64,000 nt of DNA, from assembly GCF_964340395.1 (NCBI RefSeq), contig NC_135556.1:8959001-9023000 (forward strand), in the 5' to 3' direction. The notes beneath the pieces were generated by a model. It worked only from the letters and a program-made list of their open reading frames with translations, did no database searches and had not been told where the DNA came from. Of the stretch, positions 39,501 through 51,500 are shown one piece after another. How positions within the stretch are numbered: the first letter of the stretch is position 1; each line of letters starts with the position of its first letter. The translations under genes and the position numbers were made by a program. This DNA is from Glandiceps talaboti (taxonomy: Eukaryota > Hemichordata > Enteropneusta > Spengelidae).

Positions 39501-42500
39501 ATGACATACTGGCTTGACAGTATAGCCAAAAGACTTGGCTATCTGACTTGACATACTGGTTTGACAGTTTAGCCCACAGACTTTACTATCTGACTTGACA
39601 TACTGGTTTGACAGTATAGCCCAGAGACTTGGCTATCTGACTTGACATACTGGCTTGACAGTAAAGCCCAGAGACTTGGCTATCTGACTTGACATACTGG
39701 CTTGACAGTATAGCCCAGAGACTTGGCTATCTGACTTGACATACTGGCATGACAGTGTAACTGAGAGACTTGACTATGAAAGGGCTTTTTCAAGAGTGAA
39801 ACGAAAAGTTGTGACATCCATGAGTTGCTATCAAAGTACATCAAATTTGATAACTTGCCAAAAGATGTACCTGGTTTTCCTTTCAACCTATTCTAACTTG
39901 ACATCATTTATTGTACATTGTGCTGACTTATAGCAATTGTAAAATGTCCTTGATCAAACTTCAAATTCATTTTTTACACTAATAACCTTTGTTTTTTTTA
40001 TTTTGTTGTAGCTGTGTGTCCAGTGATATGCAGTGGTCATGGTTTCTATGAAAGTGGTTCTTGTCAATGCGATAATGGCTGGAAAGGATTTGAATGTGAC
40101 ACACCAGACAATGAGTGCATCTCAGCAAACTGTAGTAACCATGGGACATGCTATGATGGAAAGTGTATGTGTCAGCGAGGATTTCAAGGAGAGTCCTGTG
40201 AATTAGGTAAGTTATAGTCTTTGAATGTTTTTAAAGGTGCACAAGCTGGTCACATCGAGTTTATACGTATTTGGGCGTAGTTTATGCTGTATATTTATCA
40301 GTGTTTTTGCTAAGGTTTGGGAACCCCGGTAACAGAAAGGGGGAAAGAGGTAAAACTGGTAGTGCTTCCCATGCAATGTATCATAGTTTAGGTGGGGAAC
40401 CCCGGTAAAATGATGTGGGAACCCAGGTAGATTTTACCTACTTACCGCCCTTAAATAAAACACTGTTTATAAGGTACTCACAGTATTGTACTTAATACTG
40501 AAGCACACTTAACCATCATGTGCAATTGACTGAACTCAAACCTGGTATTAAGATGTAACACATACACGATTTGATGACGTAATTTATCATACAAATCAAA
40601 AAAAGTTCAAGAAATCCCTACCATGCAATCCACTGTTTTACCAACACCAGAAGACAATTGTAATGTTATAGAAAGGATGCATCGACATCAAAATCATTGT
40701 AAAATAGTTTAATGTAGGTTATTATGTGAATATTTTCACTTGGGGGAAAGGCTTATAAACACAGCTTGTGCCACTTTAAAGGTTGAGGGGTTCAGTCTTT
40801 TGTTTTAAAGGCCAGGGTTTCAATCCAAGGTTCTCACATTTTTCTTATCAGTGGAGCCATAAGGATTATATATAAGGATTATTCTCGTTTCCATATCAAC
40901 ACAAGAACCCTTTCTACTCCCTCAACTCCCTGGGGAACAAATAATCCATTACAGTTTCTGTAGGTACATGGGATTAAAGTATCCACATGTTACCTCTATC
41001 CTGCCAGGTACCCAATTATACAGCTGGGTTGACTAGGTCATAATGGTGATTTGAATCCACAATTATTACCCCTGGCAGGGATCTATAGCAGTACAACAGC
41101 CCCTTTATACTTCCTCAACTCCCCTGGGGAGAATACAATCCATGGCAGCCTCTTTGACTGCATAGGATTAAACCATCCACATTGCAACCTATATCCCACC
41201 AGGTACCCAGTTTAATACAGCTGGGTTGACTAGGGCACAAGTGTGGTTCAAATCTTGCCCCAAGAACTTGAACCATTCAGAAACAAACAACAACAGTGAG
41301 GCTTGAACCAGTAATTTGTAGATTCCTTGCCATTCTAACCATCATTCCTTCTTACATTGCCCTAATTCCAGTTGACTGCATGGAACCATCATGTAGTAGC
41401 CATGGTATCTGTGTAGACGGAGTCTGCCATTGCAACCAAGGATGGCGAGGGGAGACCTGTAGTCAAGATATACCTGCACCATCACCAGAAAACAACGGCA
41501 TCATCTGCCCTTCTGTTGCCATGCCAACCGCTGAAGAGACTGATGGAAGGGAAGATGGAGAAGAGAGACCTGAACAACCAACAGTTCAAAGATGTAGTGG
41601 CCATGGTTACTATGACACTATTGCTGCTGTGTGTGTTTGCCATGGAGACTGGGGTGGCAAAGACTGCAGCCAAGGTGAGGCTTATTCACTGTGTTTACTT
41701 CATATAGTTGCCATGGTGACGGTATTAAAGACTGCAGTCAATGTGAGTCTTTATAGCTTGCTACATTTACATAATGTTGCAATGGTGACTGGGGTGGGAA
41801 AGACTAATCAAAGTGAGTCTTAACTCACTATATGTAAATAGTGTCACTGTTGGCATGGCAACCGGGGTGACACAGACTACAGGCAAGTGAATGTTAATTA
41901 AGGGGGAATGTCACTCCAGGAAACGAAGGTATTTTCATAAACATTGGGCCCAGGGAGTCATTTCATGATTTCACATCACATAAATATCACATGGTACCAA
42001 GAAACAGTAATTTAATCCCTTCTTCACCTCCATTGTTCTCATAGTGGTCCACCATTGCATCATTGGACTTGGCAGACATACATATGTATTAGATGCACAC
42101 TTAATATTCATGACTACCTGAATGTGTACATAAGTATTGTGTTGTATTATTCCATCAGCTGTGTGTTACAGTGACAGTGACTGTGTACATCATGAGGAAT
42201 GCAGGATGAATCGCTGTGTCTGTCAGGAAGGCTGGACAGGAGACGACTGTATGACACCGTATTGTCAACCATCATGTGATCCAGACCATGGAGCATGTGT
42301 CGAAGGTGAATGTAAATGTCAGCCTGGATGGAACGGAAAACAGTGTACTATTGGTAAGTATTTGTAGAGTTGATAAGTGTTTCAAAGGAAATGTCCAGTC
42401 AGGCTTATTTGTGCCTGCAGTATACTTGTATTGATCAACTTAAATATGAAATAGCACCTTGGTAACATATTCAACTTTGAAAGCTTGTGAAGAACCCTAC

Positions 42501-45500
42501 TTAACATATTTTCTGCCATTTTTTTGGATTTCCTGCAAGGGTTTGTGGGAAAACTTTACATTTTTGAGGATTTCCTGCAAGGGATGGTAGGAAAACCTTG
42601 CATTTTTACATTTTTTGGATTTCCTGCAAGGGATGGTGGGAAAACCTTGCATTTTGGGATATCCAGCAAGGGGGGGATGGTGGTAAAATCTGGCAGGAAA
42701 TTAAATCACATTTATCTGTCATTTCCTGTCTGCCTGCAATGTGAATTTGTGTATTACAGAGGCTTGTCCCAATGCCTGCAATGGCCATGGTGAGTGTAGT
42801 TGGATTGACAATAAATGGGGATGTTTCTGTCGGCACTTGTGGAGAGGAGAGGGCTGCCAAGTTGGAGTGGAGGACCGCTGTAATGACCGCCGAGACAATG
42901 ACCAAGACGGACTGACCGATTGCGAGGATCCCGATTGTTGTACCTCAATACAATGTATATCAGGTGGTTTGTGTAGAAGTGTTACTTCTCCAGTTTACCT
43001 TATTCAGCAGCGTGGAGCAGTGTCTCCTATGGCACCGTTCTTTGAACACGTCAGATTCCTGACTGACGAAGTACAACTGAATCCAATGCCTATAGTCTTT
43101 GCCGATGGGTAAGTGTTGTCGTAATAAAAGTGCTATGATGTGCTTAAAGTATTATGAAAAATTTAGCTCTTTTTTTGAGATTTATAGAATTTTAATAATA
43201 GACTGAGGTAGTTTGATAGTATGTATACACATTCATGTAACTTCTTTCACCAAATATACAGTGTGTTGTTATGTTATGCAGTGAGTGTCACGTTTAACTA
43301 TAGATTTCCCAAAAAGTAAAACTAGAATAATTTTGTAGAAAAACAAGGTAGTTAAAAAAAGGATGGTTTGATATTAATTTTTGTTATTATATCTACAGTC
43401 TACATAAGATATCTGTGGTTAGGGGTAAAGTAATGACACATGATGGAAGTCCACTCATTGGAGTTGCAGTCAGAATACAATACCTTCCATTGTTTGGATC
43501 TACGCTGACCAGGAGAGACGGCATGTAAGTAAACTACTAGTTTAAATAGATTGTCTGTAACTTTATGTTTTAGTTTGTTAAGTTTTGTTTCATTTATCTC
43601 CCATTAGGTGGGGGTAGTTATGGTTATATTGTCTGTCTGTCTGTCTGTCTGTGTCATCATTTTCTCAAAAATGACACACAATGTGAAACATTTGACATGT
43701 ATATTTTTTCCATCTACCAAAACATGGTAAAACAAGTCCAGCAACTGATAGCAATGTCACCAAGAAACTATATATTAAACATAAAAATGACATTTCATGA
43801 CATATTATACCATGCACGAGCCAAGTTGACCAAAAAATATGTAATATATCCTCTGGTACTTCTATGTCACGACAATGCGTGTCTACATCACTGGGTCTAC
43901 TGTATTCAAAATATCAGTCAAAACATTCAAAATTGCCATTATTTTCTCTGATTTTTCTCTGATATTACTGGCACTGGTATAATTATGTTATTCCCCAATA
44001 ATTTTCTTCATTTAGCTGTAAAATACTTGTGACCTAAGGGGTGACACTACTCGTCTAGCAAATCGCAGTGACAAAGGCCCCTTAGGTCACTCATATTTTC
44101 CTTGGCCAAATGAATATTGGGGATTAACATCTAATTACACCAGTGCATCAATTGATTGATTGATGACATTTATTTGGTACAAAGTATAATGACCATGAAT
44201 TCATACCAGATATGACTTGGTGAGAACAGAAAGTGTCAATATTTTAATCTTTCAAGTGTGTTTCAAAACATAATAACTACACAAAAAAACACTAACTTAT
44301 ACATAAGCAACCAAAGTACACAACATGTTACAAATTAGATACTGTATACAAAGTCACATGCAAATCAACTACAAATAATTTGTTTTACTAGGTTCGATAT
44401 ACTGGTAAAGGGTGGAGGTTCCGTTAGTCTTCAGTTCAGCAGAGGTCCATTTCAACCTGTCACAAAGAGTATTTTTGTACCTTGGAATGAATTTGTCGTC
44501 ATGGATGATATAACCATGGTAACACATGAAGTTAGAGAGTCGTACTGTGATGTGCAACTCTTCCCAAGACCTGCTGTGGTATTCCTAACTATGCCATCTG
44601 GAGATAAGGGTTCTTGTGGCGACTGTATACTGGCTGATACACAGGTAATTCATCATCATAAATCCAGTTATAAAGACAAAAGATCTTGTAGTTTGGCCAC
44701 TGGGGGCGCTATTTGACAGCTGACATTATGGACCAAAATCATTCCGTTCTGTCATGTACTATGAAAACCACCTTTTGAAATGTTTCAAGGTACATTTTGA
44801 TAATGTTCTTGGTTAATTGAAATAGTTCAATTTCTTCTGTTCTCAATTGCTTAAATTTTACGAACTCGTGAATTTCTTGTATACCCTCTTCTTCTGTGTT
44901 TAAACAATTATATCTTTCTTTGCAAGGCTGTCCACGAAGAGGTGCCCATCCCAGGAACCAGCATCAGTTTTGTCTACTATAGCAACAAGGTTGCCGGGTA
45001 CAAATCTCTGCTTCATCTTCAACTTACACCACCACAACAGATAGAGAACTTGAAAAAAGTTCACATAAAAGTAACAGTGAAAGGACAAATATTCACAGAG
45101 AGTTTGGAAGCAGGACCAGACCTACAGTACATCTATGCATGGGATAAACTGAATGCGTATGGAGAAAAAGTGTACGGTACTGCTCTAGCAACAGGTTAGT
45201 TATATTACATGTGGACGGTAGCACTAGCTTTCAGATTCAAAAGTTTAAAAGTATATTTCTGGAAAATTATATGTTCTTCAGGGTTATACATTGATAATAA
45301 CTTAAAGTTGTTGTTATTTCTGTTGCACTGCTATACTCTTGTGACTATTCAAGAATTTACAAAGTGCGACGAGTGGCTATACTCTTCAACATGAACACAA
45401 CACCCAATCAGTCTGACATGTTTTCTCTCTTTATCAACTTCTTGTTCAGTGTCTGTTGGGTATGAATACAAAGACTGTAACACTATTGTATGGGATAGAA

Positions 45501-48500
45501 AAACCGCCAAGTTAAGGGGACATGATATGACCACTACAGACTTAGCTGGTTGGAGAATCAACGTACATCATGGCTACAATGTTAAACAAGGTAAGTGCAA
45601 CTGTTTGTATTTTTGACCTTTACCCGTCATTGGTGAAATAAAATCATCACCTTCAAATACTGAACAGACTGAAAGGTGTCAGCCATTGAGGGCACTCTTC
45701 TCATGTCTGGATCTGTGTGATTGCTGTTGTGCAACAAAGTGTTGTTGCATCCAATCAGATCACTTCATTTCCTTTTACTGACAGTTACATCCTGTACATC
45801 CAAACCCTCGCTCCATATGGTGTCTGTGATCCAAATCAGCAGACATCTATCGGGCAGATGTGAATGTTTATATATGTAATATAAACTTCACTTTCCCAGC
45901 AAGTTTCTCTGATGTTTTTATTGAGGCATGTAACACAAGTAACGGCCCATATTTCTATTCCATGTACCCTCAGGCACAGTGCACAAAGGTGATGGCACCG
46001 ATATCAGAGTTCCCGAAGAGATACCACCGATCATCAATACTGTATTAGGTAATGGTAAAAGAAGAAATATGGACTGTCCACAGTGTGATGGCAAAGCTAG
46101 AAGTAGTAAACTACTAGCACCTGTAGCTGTGGCTAGTTCACCAGATGGTAGTGTCTTTGTAGGTGATTACAACTTTATCAGGAAAATACAACCCGACGGC
46201 AATGTTAGCAGTATTTTACATCTACAGTAAGTATTGTGTGTGGAGTGGGAAGCCAAAATTGGAGACCAGGGTTATGGCAAATGTAATGTTCGACATTTTG
46301 AGTAGGTTTTTCTAGTGTGTTCATATTTTATGTCGGTTATGTAGTAGGTATAATGGAAAGGGTCAAAATCGCCACATATTTGGGAAAATTGCCAAGATCG
46401 GACTTAGATGTACTTTTTTTCATTTTGATAAGGTTTTTTATGCAGTGTGTTCATATTTTTACATCAGTCCTGCTGTAGGGTATAGTTGTATGTGTACATG
46501 TGTCTGAAAGAATGGGAGAAGGTCACAATCGAGACCAAGGTATGACTTCGATGTATGGCTCATCATTTTGATCTTAAATATGATTACGTGTGTAAGAGTA
46601 AAAGAAGCAAAGGTAACAGTTAGTCTCAAGGTTTATACAAGAAGAAATATTCAGCATTTGAGTTGTCAAATTAACAAGAATTCTGCATATGAAGTTTAGA
46701 CTTTTTTTTAATGAAATATCTTTATTACAGCAAATGAAACAGTAAATTGGGATTCAGTTATTCAAATTGTTTATGAATACTAATATTAATCACAACAACA
46801 GCACAATAATTTGGTTACACAAATTGGCTGTCATTTGCATATCATTTGCATATTATTCCACCTTGTCATGACAATGAAGCCTGTAGCATGGGCAGCATGC
46901 ATAAAGATGTATGACACAGGTGATACCATTAATTAACAGAGTGCACTGTGTAGGACTGTGTGGCAATTTAAGTATTGCAGACATTAGTGTGACTATATTG
47001 TAGAAGGTATAAATCTCCTTTGAATAAAGGATAGATTTGTTAGCGATGAAAGAGGTTTGTTGTGGTGCTGGAGTTACAGAGATATTTGTCATGATGTCGC
47101 AAAAACTTTAATGACAAACAAACACATTGTTCTTCTTCTTAACACAGAAAGTCACAGAATTCATCATTTCAGACATGAGTAACGTTCTGGTTTAGTTTCA
47201 ATTCTTTGTGTCAGTTCTTCGATCTAAAATTAAAACCCCGCACATGTCACATATTTATATCCTACATTTCATTACTTGACGAACATATCTTTTCAAATTC
47301 AAATCTGGTTTAAAAAAACAACTGAACTGTGAACTTTTTAACCATACTAAAATCATTTCTTATACCACTAAGTACAATGTACCGTTGGAAAATGAGTAAT
47401 GTTAACTATGGCGAAGGTGGCTGGTTGATGAAGCAGACAGTCTTATGAACAAAATATGAGATTTCATGTATGTGTATAGAATGCAAAAATTTCCCTTCAC
47501 CATGTGTTTGAAATTCTGACAGAAAACTGCCACATTGTATGCGTGTTTGGTGTTAATGTTATATCACAGTATAGGTCTAGGTCTATCCACAACTCTTGAT
47601 TATAGACTGCAATCAATATGACACTACATTTTTTCAATTGTTTGCTTTCCCCTTTTGACCTTTGACCTTCGCTGCCTCCATTCCACAGATTGAGGTGAGT
47701 CAATCATTGACCAATATCAATCCATTGCCAGGTGCTAAATACTCTTAATATGTAAATGTGCTGTGATTACTCACCGAACACAAAGGTTCTCTCGATACCC
47801 TGTACCAGGATTTCTTATATGGAACTTTTTTTTTGTTTTGTGTCGTCGTTCTGATGTCAGTAAACCAAAAAAAATAAGAATAATAGCATCTATTCATATC
47901 GATAGCTTGATGCATGTTAATAACACTTTAGCTGAAAAACTGCAAAATTGTAAATGTTGGGAACGAATAACAGCATCAGAATGAACGATTCGTCATTGTG
48001 GGCTCTCCACAAGATATCTGCTGTCATAAGCACCCCCACAATGACGAAACTTTCAGTCGGAATAACAGCATGCGGTAGAGGACATCTACATATTGACGGG
48101 AACAGGTTTGCATGGATGTTATTATGCGTTAACAGCATCATTGCATGGTAGATATTATTTGTATCTGTTTAGATGTAAAACAAAAGATGAAAACCTGGTA
48201 AGAGTATACATAGAACTTATAGAAAGCTATGTAATGCATGTATATATGATTCACTGACAACGCACTGATGGTGTGTCTTCTTCTAGCCTATGAATAACTC
48301 TACCTGCCACTTAGAATCTGATAATAATGTATTGATGGAAGAGGTTTGATTTATTTCGTGCTCCCAATACTGTTTTTGTCTGTTTGTAATTGCCTACACA
48401 AATCTTGCTGTGACTACCTCTCTCTCTCTAGTCTATGACATTCACGTTCTGGCCATAGCCAACAATAGAAGCAATTTGGAGAATCTTAGAGGAAAACACA

Positions 48501-51500
48501 GATTTCATTAAAGTCAGCAAGTATCAGACCTTACAGCATAGTATGAAGTATTACGCATGCAATTAAAGGGGGTGATTTCTTTTATTTATTCAAAAGCCAT
48601 TTGTAGTATCCCTATTGGGATGTACAGTTGCGCAAAACATGAAATTTGACTGCTAGAGCAGATGGAAACTTTGTGCAAATAAGCCTTAGCGAGAACACCG
48701 ATCCCTAATTGCGTCTTACTGGTCATTTCTCAAAATATAACAGACACTGCTGAAGATTGAAAGAGAGGCAAATACATAACAGACAAAGACAGGAAATTGA
48801 ACTTCCTCCATCGTAATATTGATCAGATTGGTTGAATTGCCTTAAACCCATCGGATTTGTGCCTGATAACCCACTGGCTTTGCCATCTCTCAGTTCACTT
48901 ACACACTCACTCACTCACTCACTCACTCACTCACTCACTCACTCACTCACTCACTACCTGCCTGGCTAGTTAATTAATAACTCACCAAGTCAGTCCCTGC
49001 CCACAACTATAATGTACCACACACACATATTTCAAACTACTTTGGTGGTTTCTAGCTGTGTCTTAAAACACCGTACAAATATGACTAGTAAATGTGTGTG
49101 TATCACAACACTGCACTGTAGTCACAAAGTATATACACATGTAGAAAGGGTCAAATGAAAAGGCACTACCATTGTACCTGATGACTGAGTTCTAATCTAT
49201 AATAAAGTCACAAAATGTTTATTTAGAATCTTAGAATTTTAGAAAAGTTTAGTTTTGTGATTTTATTGTACTAGATGTAAAAGGAAGAAAAAATGTGTGC
49301 TTCAGATAACATGTGCTGGCCTGATTTCCCTGATCCTCATTTTTGATAAAAATATTTGAGATGAAATGCAAAATAACAAATAAATATTGTGCTGTCTGCA
49401 CATAGACTTTGGAGACGTCTATGTCAAAATCAAGAAGTGAAAATATATCCTGCCCACCTACCTACTATTGTTTTACAATGCCTGTTGTCTGAATCACACA
49501 AGTCTTATTAGATGTATTTATTGTCTTTCTCGTAACAAGAACAAGTAGAGTTGAATGATCAAGTGATGGTTATTGTCTGTAATGTCACAATATCTTGTAA
49601 TCTGGATCATTTATTTGGAGTTCATGATATCAACTGTATGGAGAGCCCCTCAGTGCCAAACATTATGAAGTTCTCAGTGTTTACCTTTAATGTCCAGTTC
49701 ATTCCCAGTGTGTTACCTATTACTGTCCATCAAAACATCAATGCTTGATAGTGAAGATATTATGTCTGGTACTGATAGGGGCTATGCGATTGTCAGTGGC
49801 ATGAATATTGTATATCTATGAATAATTACAATAGTGTATGTAATATGTCTCGTGGATGTCCTGTTCAGTTGCCCATAAATCGTGTGTCCAGTACAGCAAT
49901 TTCAAGAATTGAGTTTCCATTTGCTGTCCAGTTGCTAGTAAATTGTATGTATACTGGTACAGCAGTGGAAAGAAATGTGTCTGTTTTATGTCGAGTTGCT
50001 AGTAAATTGTATGTATCCTGGTACAGCGTTGGAAAGAAATGTGTCTGTTTTATGTTGAGTTGCTAGTAAATTGTATGTATCCTGGCACAGCAGTGGAAAG
50101 AAATGTGTCCGTTTTATGTCTGGTGGCTAGTAAATTGTATGTATCCTGGTACAGCAGTGGAAAGAAATGTGTCCGTTTTATATCCAGTGACCAGTAAAAT
50201 GTATGAACTGATACAGCAATTGCAAGAAATGCATTTCCATTTGATATTCATGAAAATAAAAGAAAAATTTACACACAAAAATAACTGATGACGAAAAATG
50301 TTTGTTCAATTATTACTACTTATATTACAAACCTCCAAATAGGTGGGGACAATCAAAGCAATACATTAAAACACTGAGACAGGGTGTGAAATCCAAACTG
50401 ACCTGTGGATCATCAAATTATGTTTGGATTCAGCAACACAGACTGGTGATATGTACTTTTGGTTTTGTCAAATCTGCCAAGTATGGGTCTCTGAAATCAT
50501 AATTAATCACCAAATTATAACATATGTCTTGCAGCTGCTGTATTTAATTATGTGTCAGTACAGTGTGTCGGCATATATTTATTTGTACCACTGTTATCAG
50601 TATATACTCAAATTCTTATTGATAGCTAGGTTGCTATAACTAGAAACTAGCATTGTAGGCTAGAATCTAGCCTGCAAGATACCATGTGTCCTGTTTCTGT
50701 ACCAGTCAACACTCAACAGGTGAGTGTGTTGACTGATACAGTGGCACGACACTTCGTATCTTACAGAGTAATGAGAACCATGTCACTGTACTGGTTTAGA
50801 TTGCAAGATATGTTGTGTTGGCCAGCGCTATCCGGCTTCTAAACAATACAGACTGCATACTGTTACAGTCAAATAATTTATGTCACAGTAGTCTGTAAGA
50901 TGCAGACATTCGTGACACGCTATCAGGCAGCACTCGCTTAAGAAGCCTGATATGGCTGAACAAAATGACATATCTCACAATCTAATGTCACAGCTGTCCA
51001 GGCAAACTGTAACACTGTACAATATGTTATCATTTTCTACATTTTGTTCTTTCATTTTCAGTTATCTGCCAAATGTGAAATACTACTTAGCAGTTAGTCC
51101 CCTGGATGGCTCTGTATACATGTCAGATAGTCAGACTCGTCAGATCCTTAAGCTACCCTATACGTTGTCACCCTCTGACATCACCAACAACAAACAACTG
51201 GTAGCGGGTACAGGAAGTCAGTGTTTACCACTAGACAGCAACAACTGTGGTGATGGCGGTCAAGCCAGAGAAGCCAAATTATTAGGTCCTAAAGGTAAGC
51301 CATCAAGTGGTTAAATAAATAGTGGAGAATATTTTCTTTTTTCATGTTTATATTCATTTCCATCATAGAGTTTATATTGAGGCTATTGTTTTAAGCAATA
51401 TGAAGCTTCTAACTTATGTTTGTTTCCCATCATGCTTCACCTAATGTACAGCACACTTCTTCAAAACCAGATTTGACACTTTTAAAACTCTTTTGAAAGA

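Noticed and set aside
42486-42793. Frame running from intron 8 repeats into exon 9
   Set aside because: It is in a different frame from EGF8 and derives from the TTTCCTGCAAGGG tandem repeat.
50706-50719. Possible 14-nt exon before a consensus GTGAGT donor at 50720
   Set aside because: 14 nt is not a multiple of three and would break the frame between exons 14 and 15; longer versions contain a stop or have the wrong length.
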